Source of the DNA: Chloroflexota bacterium
GTDB taxonomy: Bacteria; Chloroflexota; Ktedonobacteria; Ktedonobacterales; JADMIN01
Reading direction: 5' to 3'
Assembly: GCA_021323855.1 (NCBI GenBank)
Contig: JAJPKE010000038.1
Coordinates: 1-64,000 of the forward strand
Length of the DNA: 64,000 nucleotides
Shown: piece by piece, positions 1-8,140 of the stretch
Position numbering within the stretch: position 1 is the stretch's first letter
How the letters are laid out: every line of letters begins with the position of its first letter
The notes under the pieces: generated by a model
Seen by the model: only the letters and a program-made list of their open reading frames with translations
Told to the model about the DNA's origin: nothing
Database searches by the model: none
Program-made: the position numbers and the translations under genes

Positions 1-641
1 CCGGTCGCCTGGCGTAGATCGCGAATCATCTGCAACACATTGTCGCCGTTCTTCTTGTCCAGATTCCCGGTCGGTTCATCCATGATGACAATGGCTGGGT
101 TGGTGGCCAGCGCCCGCGCCACCGCCACCCGCTGCTGCTCCCCACCGCTCATCTGGTTGGGTTTGTTGCCCAGCCGGTGGCCCAAGCCCACCAGCGTCAA
201 CAGGTCTTTGGCCCGCTCTGAGGGTTTCCCGGGATGCTTGCCGACATAGAGCGGCACTTCGACATTCTCCTGGGCAGTCAGCGTGGGGATGAGGTTGAAG
301 GCTTGAAAGACCATGCCGATCTTCTGGTTCCTGACGGCAGCAAGTTTCCCCTAGCTCATGCGGGTGATGTCCACCCCATCCACGAAGACTTGACCGCTGG
401 TGGGATTATCCAATCCGGCGATGATGCCGAGCAGGTTAGATTTGCCGGACCCCGACGGACCGACGATGGCGACGAATGCGCCATGCTCGATGCGCAGGCT
501 GATGCCTTTGAGGATGTCAATGCGCTCGCGGCCCAGCGGCAGCGATTTGCGAATGTCTATCGCTTCCAACGCGGCGGTATGGGTGATTGTTGCGGCGGCG
601 CCAGTGGTGTTCTGCTCTGTGCGCGATTCTTTGGTGTCCAT
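1..641 (-). pseudogene. ABC transporter ATP-binding protein (LolD/MacB type), nonsense-interrupted, 3' end outside window
   Basis: The reading frame starts at ATG 641 behind GAAAGGGAAC and runs off the left edge. It encodes a lipoprotein- or drug-export type ATPase: N-terminal IDIRKSLPLG, a Walker A region, then beyond an in-frame TAG (353-351) the frame continues with a Q-loop (KIGMVFQAFNLIP), signature MSGGEQQRVAVARA and Walker B IVIMDEPTGNLDKKNG. The TAG stands where this family usually has Glu, and one base change from GAG explains it. The Walker A reads GPSGSGKSNLLG, with Asn replacing the Mg-coordinating Thr/Ser. Two independent lesions argue for a decaying gene rather than a sequencing error. 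Amber readthrough is possible but would still leave a defective nucleotide site. The partner permease would lie left of the window. Confidence 0.8.
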
Positions 642-1030
642 GATGCGGTTCCCTTTCTTATGCCTATCACTTGTCATCACTCTCGTCGTCATGCGGGAAA
701 TCAGGATGCCAGGCGTCATTTCAGCACGTTGTGGTGCAGTGCAATGCTGTGCGGTGACGCTGATACAAGAATGCCCTGGAAGCGGGGAAAAGGCATCGCC
801 CTGGGGAACCATCGCAATGATACTGGAGTGCTATTCCTGGGAGGGTGGATCGCTGCTGTCACATCTCCTCATGTCTGGCCCTCATTTCGGGCAATGGCGA
901 AACGTCCATCTCCTATACTTCTCTTTATCTAGCGATGGCTGCTGCAACTGGCTCGTGAGGACGAGTGTTGTCTGTTTGGGGGCATTTGATACACAGCGGC
1001 CTCCAACATGAGAGGGGATGGATCTTTCGC
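642..1030. other. Divergent intergenic region
   Basis: This spacer lies between the minus-strand ABC pseudogene and the plus-strand exporter, so it should hold both promoters. Possible reading frames across it have no recognisable protein features. I see no convincing -35/-10 pair, RNA gene or repeat. Confidence 0.5.
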
Positions 1031-2452
1031 ATGACCTCTATTTCAACCAGATCAACCGAACATAAGACGAACCGTACAGAGTCAACGCCGGTCAGCGGGG
1101 TCGCCTCGTTCGTCGCGCTTATCGCCATTTGTCTGGGCTTCTTCATGGTGATCCTGGATACCACCATCGTCAATGTGGCGCTGCCCGCCATCCGCCAGCA
1201 ATTTGCGACGAACACCACCGGCCAGCAATGGATCGTGGACGGCTACACCTTGTTCTTCGCGGCGCTGCTGCTGACGGCGGGCGCGCTCAGCGAGCAACTG
1301 GGCGCCAGACGGGTCTTTCTGGCGGGATTGGTGCTGTTTACGCTGGCCTCGGCGCTCTGTGGCGCGGCGCCTGTGCTCTGGCTGCTGCAACTGACGCGGC
1401 TGATCCAGGGCATCGGAGCGGCGCTACTCGTTCCTGGCTCGCTGACGTTGCTCTCGCAGACCTTCCCCGAAGCGAAGGCGCAGGCCAGGGCTATCGGTCT
1501 CTGGGGTGGCATGGGTGGCATCGCCGCCAGCGTCGGGCCGGTCGCCGGGGGACTGCTGGTAGACACGCTTGGCTGGCGTAGCATCTTCTTCGTCAACGTG
1601 CCGGTCGGCATCATTGCTTTCGCGCTGACCTTGCGCGCGGTGCCCGCGTTCGTGCGCCTGCGTGGCGCCAACGGCGAGGCGCGGCGGCTCGATCTTCCTG
1701 GTCAACTGCTGGGCATGGCGACGCTGGCGCTCTTCACACTCGCCTGCATCCAGGGCAACCAGTGGAGCTGGGGATCGCCAGCGATTCTGGGGGCGCTGGC
1801 CGGTGGTGTTGCCGCGCTCTGCAGCTTCCTCCTCTGGGAACGCCACACCAGCACACCGATGCTGCCGCTGCGGCTCTTTGGGTCGCCAACGTTCTCAACT
1901 GGCAATACAGTCGGCTTTCTCATCAACTTCGGCTTTTACGGGCAGTTGTTCATCATCAACCTGTATTTTCAGCAGCTTCGCGGCTATTCCGCGCTGCTGA
2001 CGGGTCTGGCGCTGCTGCCAGAGACGGGCATGGTACTGATCGGCGCGGCACTCTCCGGGCGCGTGGCGGCGCAAGTGGGGCCACGCATCCCAATGGCGAT
2101 TGGTCTGGCACTGGGCGGGAGCGGTCTGCTGGCGCTGACCATCGCCGGTGCAGAGACGAACTATCTCGCGCTCTGCGTGCTGTTGCTCATAGTGGGATTT
2201 GGCATGTCGTTTACCATGCCAGCGATGACCGTCGCGGTGATGTCCTCTGCGCCACGCGAGCGCGCCGGCATTGCCTCCGCGCTATTGAACGCCAGCCGGC
2301 AGGTTGGCAGCGTGCTGGGGGTGGCGGCGCTGGGCGCGTTCGTCGGCCAGCAGGCGAGCTTCGTCTCTGGCATGCGCATGGCAATGCTCGGCGCGGGCGC
2401 GGCGTTCCTCATCGGCTGCGCGCTGACCCTACGCTTCGTCCGGCACGCCTGA
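1031..2452 (+). CDS. MFS drug exporter, DHA2 (14-TM, EmrB/QacA) family
   Basis: This 473-residue polytopic membrane protein probably exports drugs or other toxic compounds by proton antiport. The first transmembrane segment has the DHA2 signature LDTTIVNVALPAI, followed by the cytoplasmic loop motif GALSEQLGARRVFL (motif A-like) and a motif C-like Gly/Pro-rich stretch GGIAASVGPVAGGLLVD. The length and hydrophobic segments fit a 14-helix member. I chose ATG 1031 because GAGAGGGGA lies upstream and because residues encoded before it are not family-like; an earlier in-frame ATG exists at 965. The gene stands alone with no adjacent TetR/MarR regulator. The substrate cannot be predicted. Confidence 0.9.
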   Translation: MTSISTRSTEHKTNRTESTPVSGVASFVALIAICLGFFMVILDTTIVNVALPAIRQQFATNTTGQQWIVDGYTLFFAALLLTAGALSEQLGARRVFLAGLVLFTLASALCGAAPVLWLLQLTRLIQGIGAALLVPGSLTLLSQTFPEAKAQARAIGLWGGMGGIAASVGPVAGGLLVDTLGWRSIFFVNVPVGIIAFALTLRAVPAFVRLRGANGEARRLDLPGQLLGMATLALFTLACIQGNQWSWGSPAILGALAGGVAALCSFLLWERHTSTPMLPLRLFGSPTFSTGNTVGFLINFGFYGQLFIINLYFQQLRGYSALLTGLALLPETGMVLIGAALSGRVAAQVGPRIPMAIGLALGGSGLLALTIAGAETNYLALCVLLLIVGFGMSFTMPAMTVAVMSSAPRERAGIASALLNASRQVGSVLGVAALGAFVGQQASFVSGMRMAMLGAGAAFLIGCALTLRFVRHA

Positions 2453-2485
2453 TGTATCTGATGTGTCTGAGGTGTCTGATACGGC
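2450..2485. repeat. 9-bp tandem repeat downstream of the exporter
   Basis: Starting at the stop codon of the exporter, the sequence runs as degenerate 9-mers TGATGTATC, TGATGTGTC, TGAGGTGTC, TGATACGGC. The period of 9 recurs in many places in this window, in both coding and non-coding DNA. Confidence 0.7.
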
Positions 2486-2683
2486 TGATCTTGCGTTATC
2501 TTGGTTAGCGCGGTTTCCGCATTCCGGCATAGAACATGCGATAGCGGGAATGGTTGGTACGGCATATGCTGGCGTATCACAAATGAGCGGGGCCGAACTG
2601 GACAGTGCAACGACGTTGCAGACAGATTGCAAACACAAAGCAGACGCAAAACAGACACGATGATGAAGGAGGGGTGCGCGGGC

Positions 2684-3682
2684 ATGAATACAGCGGGAAC
2701 GAGTGGTACACACGACACCGACATGCACGATATGTCCAACACAAACACCATGAACACAGACGCCGAAAGACCCGAAACCAATGCGGCACGGCAAATGGGC
2801 AAAGCCGAGACAACCGAAACACCGGCCTCCGGAACCGGGAAGATGGGGAACGCCACCGGCGAACGGGCTGGCACGGCGCGCGCCACGTATGAAAACCCTG
2901 AAGATTACGAAGGCTACGAGGGCGATGAGTCCGGTGTGGATGACGAAGAGCTGGAAGCTGTGATGGTTGAGGTGCTGACGCAAGATTCCGGCGAAGGCCT
3001 CGCCAGCGATGAGATGCGCCCGGCTGGCTTCCGCTGGTGGTATGTGCCGGCGATTGCGCTGCCGGTGGCTGCCGGCGCGGCAACCGCCACTGTGCTCATT
3101 CTGCGCCAGCGCCGCAAGAGCCAGATACAGGCCGCAATCGCACAGACACGTGACTGGCTGGATACACTGCGGCTGCGCCAGGCGATGAACCAGGCGGGCG
3201 ATTGGTGGCAGCAGGGGACGCAGTGGGCACAACAGACGGCGCAGACGCTCCCGAAGCAGTTGACGAGATTCCAGGGGCAGACGCAAAAACAACTGCGGCA
3301 GACGCAGAAGCAAATGAAGAAGCAGGCGCCGCCGCCCTCTACCCTGCGGGACCGCGCGCTCGACCAGTTCACTACACTGCGCCAGCAGATGCCTGATATG
3401 ATCTCCACCTGGCGCGACCGCGCGCTGACGACCGCCCAGCCAGTGATGGACGCTGCTCGCATGCGTGCGCTGGCGACCAGGGATAGCGCGAGCCAGACGT
3501 TGAGCGACGCTGGTGATCGTGTCAACAGCACCATCAGCCATACGCTGGCCTTCGGGCTGGGCGCGCTAGTTGCGGCGACCGGCACCTACATCGGCCTCTG
3601 GCGGCAACGCATGGCGCAGGAAGAGCGTGAGCAGACTACCGGCGCTAATTCGCGCCAGATGCACGAGGAGCCAATTCTCTAG
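2684..3682 (+). CDS. Hypothetical membrane protein with acidic N-terminus and two hydrophobic segments
   Basis: No family recognised. The 332-residue product has a low-complexity Thr/Asn/Asp-rich N-terminus and an acidic patch around EDYEGYEGDE. A first hydrophobic segment at about residues 118-141 (WWYVPAIALPVAAGAATA...) follows. A long Gln/Arg-rich helical region with likely coiled-coil character comes next. A second hydrophobic segment at about 285-306 (LAFGLGALVAATGTYIGLW) precedes a short polar tail. ATG 2684 is preferred because AAGGAGGGG sits just upstream. It resembles YtxH-like envelope proteins in layout only. It ends at a strong hairpin (3714-3749). Confidence 0.75.
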   Translation: MNTAGTSGTHDTDMHDMSNTNTMNTDAERPETNAARQMGKAETTETPASGTGKMGNATGERAGTARATYENPEDYEGYEGDESGVDDEELEAVMVEVLTQDSGEGLASDEMRPAGFRWWYVPAIALPVAAGAATATVLILRQRRKSQIQAAIAQTRDWLDTLRLRQAMNQAGDWWQQGTQWAQQTAQTLPKQLTRFQGQTQKQLRQTQKQMKKQAPPPSTLRDRALDQFTTLRQQMPDMISTWRDRALTTAQPVMDAARMRALATRDSASQTLSDAGDRVNSTISHTLAFGLGALVAATGTYIGLWRQRMAQEEREQTTGANSRQMHEEPIL

Positions 3683-3713
3683 CCTGCCTGGCGACATGAA
3701 CAGCAGCAAGCAA

Positions 3714-3749
3714 ATGATGCGGACGGAATACCTACTCCGTCCGCATCAT
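3714..3749 (+). terminator. Stem-loop terminator
   Basis: Perfect 14-bp inverted repeat ATGATGCGGACGGA / TCCGTCCGCATCAT with an 8-nt loop, 32 nt after the preceding stop codon. There is no clear T-run, so termination efficiency is uncertain. Confidence 0.65.
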
Positions 3750-3875
3750 CGTGTGCTATGGCACTATTACTCAATGCTGGCGATGCACACAATACCCCTA
3801 TCCAACCGCGTTGCTATCTGCTAGAATGGTTTTTGCAAGGTGGTTGCTCAGGTCTCTTCGCAAAGGGGTCGTCTC

Positions 3876-6800
3876 ATGTCGTCGGATGGCGCAGATGAGT
3901 GGTTAGCGGCTATCGAGCGGCTCGAACGCTCTCAGCTCGATATGCTTGTTCCAGAAAACTACCAACTCCGGCGCATCCTGAACGAGTGCGCTGGCCCTTT
4001 CGTGCGCATACGGGGACTTGAAGACTTCTGGGGCGCCCACCTCGCCTTCGATTTCGCTCAGTACATCACCGATCTATTGGTCGGCGCGCATGGCCAGGAA
4101 TCCGCCACGCTGGCGTTTCTCATCGCCGGCACGCCACAGGAACTTGCAGTCTATCTCTCGCTCGGTAGCGAAACCACCACGCGGGCGCTGCTGACTGGCG
4201 CGCTCCCCGGCATCCGTCTCGAATCGCTGCCAACTGCCCGGCTGGCACAACAGTTGAAGCCACATCTCCAGGCGAAAGGCGTGGTCTCCGGCATTCCCAG
4301 CCGCACCGCCTCCGCCGCGCCATTGGAGCAGATCATACGCGGGATGCAAGGGAAAACCTGGTGCTATATTGTTCAGGCCACACCGGTGGAGCGGGAACAG
4401 GTAGCTGGTGAGCGATTGGCGACGATTGACCTGCTGGCGCGCGTTTCCTCGCAGGCGCATGTGCAGGTGCATGCCAGCGAGATACTGAGTAACGAATGGC
4501 GCAATCTCCAGCACAGCGCCGCCAGAAAAAAGTTGTCGGGCCTGGCACGCGAGAGCGGCAGCAACACCAGATCGCTGACCCGCATCATCGCCAACTACCG
4601 GGCGCAATATCTCGCCTGGCTGTTACAGCAGCAACTCGCCAGGCTAGACCTGGCGCTGGCCTCCGGGCAGTGGCTCACCAAGATCTATTTCGGCGCGAGT
4701 ACGCCGGAGGAGGCGAAGGGGCTTGGCGCATTGCTGGCGGGAACGTTTGGCGGCGCCGGGTCTCGTCCGGACCCATTGCGCATGTTCCACTGCCGGAATA
4801 CCAGCAAAAACGACAAGAACAGAGAGAACAGAGAGAACATCGCACCCATTTCCCAGTTCAGCACGCCGCTGGCATCCGGCGAACTGGCGCTGCTCATGCA
4901 ATTGCCACGCGAAGAAGCGCCCGGCTACGCTATTCATGACTATGTGCGCTTCGACAGCGATTTTTCGCCTACGGACCCAGTTCCCGAACGGCGGAGCAAG
5001 AAATCACAACAGCCGCAACAGCCGCAGCGCATCGCGCTCGGCGCCATTCAGCAGGGCGGGCGCGACAGCCCGAATAGCTATTGCATCACGCTGGACGACC
5101 TGACCAAGCATGTGCTGGTGGCGGGCGTCACCGGCAGCGGCAAGACGACCACCATCATGGGTCTGCTGGATCGCGCCATTGCAGCAAACAGATCATTCCT
5201 GGTGATCGAGCCAACCAAGACGGAGTACCGCGCGCTTTATCCGGAATTGGCGGAGCGGGGAGGATCAATGGGGCTGCGCATCTTTACGCTAGGCAACGAA
5301 AGGGTCGCGCCGTTCCGCCTCAATCCCTTCGAGTTCGAGACCGACGATCACCCGGAACACAGCGCGCTCCTGGCACATATAGACTTCCTCAAAGCTGTCT
5401 TCAATACCGCCTTCATCCTCTATGCGCCGATGCCCTATGTGCTGGAGGTGGCGCTGACAGAAATTTACGAAGACAAAGGCTGGAACCTGTCTGACGGGAA
5501 AAACTACCGGCTGCTGGATTGGTCTCAGCGCCATCGGTATCCCATCTTCCCCACACTGGGCGACCTCTACCGCAAGGTGGATGTCATCATGGACCGGCTC
5601 AAATATAGTGGAGATGTCAATAACAATGTGCGCGCCGCCTTGAAAGCGCGCATCGGCTCGATGCGAGTGGGCACAAAAGGATTGCAACTGGATACCGTGC
5701 GCGGCATTACCATGCGAGATCTGCTGTCAGCGCCAGCAGTGTTGGAACTGGAAAACATTGGCAACGACGACGAAAAGACCTTCCTGATGGGTATTGTCTT
5801 GTCGCGCGTCTATGAATATCGCCGTTTGCAGATGAAGCAGGAGACGATTCCCGTCGGGCTTCAGCATGTGCTGGTCTTTGAGGAGGCGCATCGCTTACTT
5901 CAGAACACCAATACACAGGTCCATGTCGAATCGTCGAATCTGCGGGCGCAGGCTATCGAAGTCTTCACCAATATGCTCTCGGAGATGCGCGCGTATGGCC
6001 AGGGCGTACTGGTGGCAGAGCAAATCCCCAGCAAGATCACCACGGATGTCCTCAAGAACAGCAACCTCAAAATCGTGCATCGCCTGACGGCGCGGGATGA
6101 CCGCGAGAGCCTGGGGCAGACGATGAATCTGTCGAGCGCACAGACAACACACCTCAGCACGCTCGCGCCGGGCATGGCCTCGATCTACGCCGAAGGCGAC
6201 GATCACGCCTATCTGGTCCGCGTGACGAATTATAAAGAGCGCCTGACGACGCTGAGCGACGAACAATTGAGCCGGTTGAGCGCCAGTTATGCCTCGGTGG
6301 CGCCCTATCAGGTGGTCCAGGATTTCGCGGAGTTCGGCATTCCCAGCGCGTCATTTGGCGGGCCGGACGCTGCGCTTCTTCAGGCCGCTTATAAGCTTCT
6401 GGATGCCGAACGCAGCCGGCAACTGTGGGGCACCATTGTGCTCCGCACGCTCTACAACCGGACCAAGCTGCTCGATCTACTGACGAACTGGATGGCGCGC
6501 CACATCGAAGAGGAATTTCCGCAGCTTTCCTACATCCACCGCCAGGATGAGTTGTTACGGCTGGTAATTGTGCTGGGTTGCGCAGAAACGCTCCAGGCGC
6601 GGGGAGCATCCGCAGGCTGGCCGTATCCGCTGGTGGATATCATGCGTCGCCGCCTGACGTTCGGCTTGCTGAAGCTGCTCGATAGTGGCAACTATGCCCA
6701 GGCGGAAGCCGATCTCGTAGCCTTCGCGCACTTGTATCAGAAACATCTGCGCCGCCAGCGCGGGCCATACGCTGGCTGCGTCCACTGTCAGGAGAAGTGT

Positions 6801-7199
6801 CTGTATCGCTGGGATGCACAGCAGGCGGTAAATGCAAAAGACCGGAGATGGATTGTTGATGATCTTCGCAGCGCGAGTTATAAGCGCCCAGAAGACCGTT
6901 ACGATGCCATTCTCAAAGCGATAACAGATGGTATGGCACGGCTCTGGCTAGCCAGCCCAAACGGTCAGACGAAAGAAGCGGTGAGTATAGGCTACTGCGC
7001 GGCACTTCAGGTCACGGCGCAGGCCGGTTTTGTGGAATATGAACAGGGATTGGTTGGCGATGGGCTAACACAAGCGATTGCACGGATGCGCGAACAGAAG
7101 ACACAGACGCAGCCTCAGCAGGTGTCTCAGTTGTCTATGGCCACGATCCACAGCCGGACGGATGGCAGCCAACAGCAGGGAGATGCACCCCCAAAATAG
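3876..7199 (+). CDS. HerA/VirB4-like P-loop ATPase with C-terminal Cys cluster
   Basis: This 1107-residue protein carries a central COG0433-type ATPase domain: Walker A GVTGSGKTTT near residue 416, then LVIEPTKTEYR and FTLGNERVAPFRLNPFEF, Walker B HVLVFEEAHRLL near 664, and a sensor-like segment GVLVAEQIPSKITTDVLKNSN. HerA-family ATPases move or unwind DNA, usually as hexamers. The first 380 residues and the last 350 have no recognised family. The C-terminal part contains CVHCQEKC near residue 967, a possible metal site. ATG 3876 has AAAGGGG seven bases upstream; a GTG at 3840 is less likely. No NurA nuclease or conjugation gene is adjacent. A role in DNA translocation or defence is inference only. 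The 3' end overlaps the convergent DUF5808 gene by 65 bp. Confidence 0.85.
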   Translation: MSSDGADEWLAAIERLERSQLDMLVPENYQLRRILNECAGPFVRIRGLEDFWGAHLAFDFAQYITDLLVGAHGQESATLAFLIAGTPQELAVYLSLGSETTTRALLTGALPGIRLESLPTARLAQQLKPHLQAKGVVSGIPSRTASAAPLEQIIRGMQGKTWCYIVQATPVEREQVAGERLATIDLLARVSSQAHVQVHASEILSNEWRNLQHSAARKKLSGLARESGSNTRSLTRIIANYRAQYLAWLLQQQLARLDLALASGQWLTKIYFGASTPEEAKGLGALLAGTFGGAGSRPDPLRMFHCRNTSKNDKNRENRENIAPISQFSTPLASGELALLMQLPREEAPGYAIHDYVRFDSDFSPTDPVPERRSKKSQQPQQPQRIALGAIQQGGRDSPNSYCITLDDLTKHVLVAGVTGSGKTTTIMGLLDRAIAANRSFLVIEPTKTEYRALYPELAERGGSMGLRIFTLGNERVAPFRLNPFEFETDDHPEHSALLAHIDFLKAVFNTAFILYAPMPYVLEVALTEIYEDKGWNLSDGKNYRLLDWSQRHRYPIFPTLGDLYRKVDVIMDRLKYSGDVNNNVRAALKARIGSMRVGTKGLQLDTVRGITMRDLLSAPAVLELENIGNDDEKTFLMGIVLSRVYEYRRLQMKQETIPVGLQHVLVFEEAHRLLQNTNTQVHVESSNLRAQAIEVFTNMLSEMRAYGQGVLVAEQIPSKITTDVLKNSNLKIVHRLTARDDRESLGQTMNLSSAQTTHLSTLAPGMASIYAEGDDHAYLVRVTNYKERLTTLSDEQLSRLSASYASVAPYQVVQDFAEFGIPSASFGGPDAALLQAAYKLLDAERSRQLWGTIVLRTLYNRTKLLDLLTNWMARHIEEEFPQLSYIHRQDELLRLVIVLGCAETLQARGASAGWPYPLVDIMRRRLTFGLLKLLDSGNYAQAEADLVAFAHLYQKHLRRQRGPYAGCVHCQEKCLYRWDAQQAVNAKDRRWIVDDLRSASYKRPEDRYDAILKAITDGMARLWLASPNGQTKEAVSIGYCAALQVTAQAGFVEYEQGLVGDGLTQAIARMREQKTQTQPQQVSQLSMATIHSRTDGSQQQGDAPPK

Positions 7200-7503
7200 C
7201 CAGGATCAGGGGCAATAGCGCCAGCAACAAAATGACAATCATCACGAATTTGCCTAGCGGGTGGCCGACATTGATTGTCCAACCCAGGCCATAGCGTTTG
7301 GGAACGAACGCATCAGGGTCATCGGGATTGTTGTAGAAGATGCCGCCATACCAGTAGCGATCATCGTCGCGGTAGATCGGGCCGGTGTTCTGACTCTCAT
7401 CAGCGGAGGCGCCGGATTGTTTCCGCGAGCGCGACGTTGGCAAGAATAGGGTCAAGAGGAAAAGCAGCAGTCCGCAGGTTATCACAAAGGCGACTATGTT
7501 CAC
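7135..7503 (-). CDS. DUF5808-domain small membrane protein
   Basis: 122 residues: an N-terminal helix (VAFVITCGLLLFLLTLFL), a polar central block, and a second hydrophobic helix (FVMIVILLLALLPLILAIL). The central block RDDDRYWYGGIFYNNPDDPD followed by FVPKRYGLGWTINVGHP is the hallmark of DUF5808, often found attached to DUF1648-type membrane proteins. Here it stands alone. The start is GTG 7503 with AGAGAG upstream. The last 65 bases overlap the convergent ATPase gene, so the two transcripts can form an antisense duplex. Function unknown. Confidence 0.8.
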   Translation of the reverse strand: MNIVAFVITCGLLLFLLTLFLPTSRSRKQSGASADESQNTGPIYRDDDRYWYGGIFYNNPDDPDAFVPKRYGLGWTINVGHPLGKFVMIVILLLALLPLILAILGVHLPAVGCHPSGCGSWP

Positions 7504-7966
7504 AGTATAGCTCTCTTTGGCGCAGAGTATTGTCGAGCGAAGGAATGCTATCGAAAATAGTACGTATCACGCTGAGAAATGTTCTCACCTCATCATTTTC
7601 AACGATCCAGTCAGCCTCTCCCAGCGCGACTTGTCCACGATTCGGAGACTTATCCACAGGTGATGTGGATAAGTGAAAATGAGCGAATAAATGGCGCTGG
7701 AACGGATATCGCGGGTGAGGCGGATAGCTCCACAAGGGCGCAATATAATCGCATCTCACAAGTGGATAAATGGCCCAAAAGTGTGGATAAGCGTCTCGTA
7801 TTGTGGAAAGAAGCGCATCCATAATATGTCGTTTGCATATTGTTAGCACACCCTTAGCCTCCTTTTGATCTCCGCTTTACATGATTATCATCGCGCTTTC
7901 ATCTTCCAGACATCCACCGCAAATGTGGATAACCCTGTGGATAAGTGGTGCAGATTGTGTATAAGT

Positions 7967-8006
7967 GGCTTTGCACAATTATTACCGGCTTTGCACAATT
8001 ATTACC
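7967..8006. repeat. Two perfect 20-bp tandem iterons
   Basis: GGCTTTGCACAATTATTACC occurs twice back to back (7967-7986 and 7987-8006). The core TGCACAA recurs at 8031 and 8051, again 20 bp apart, placing copies on the same helical face. The layout resembles binding sites for an initiator or a repressor. Confidence 0.85.
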
Positions 8007-8030
8007 TATAGTCACGGCTGAGCCATCGCT

Positions 8031-8063
8031 TGCACAAAAATGGCGTAGGCTGCACAAAAATGG
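8031..8063. repeat. TGCACAAAAATGG direct repeats, 20-bp period
   Basis: Two identical 13-mers at 8031-8043 and 8051-8063. They share the TGCACAA core and the 20-bp spacing of the adjacent iterons. Confidence 0.75.
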
Positions 8064-8140
8064 AGCGCGCGCGGTGATAAGTAGATAACCGCTAATCTAT
8101 TGTTATATAGTCGCCTCTCTGAAAATCGGGCTATTATGAA

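Larger units (their letters stand above)
7504..8140. other. DnaA-box cluster, candidate left part of a replication origin
   Basis: This 637-bp gene-free stretch holds six perfect matches to the DnaA-box consensus TTATNCACA: 7650-7658 (+), then on the other strand 7664-7672, 7782-7790, 7924-7932, 7936-7944 and 7956-7964. Weaker boxes occur at 7631 and 7761. Two 20-bp direct repeats (7967-8006) and two TGCACAAAAATGG copies (8031-8043, 8051-8063) follow. Clusters of this density are typical of chromosomal or plasmid origins. No dnaA, dnaN or plasmid rep gene is present in the window, so origin function is inferred. Confidence 0.65.

Noticed and set aside
234..1011. Plus-strand open frames over the ABC pseudogene
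   Set aside because: They are shadows of the conserved ABC ATPase frame on the minus strand and have no family features.
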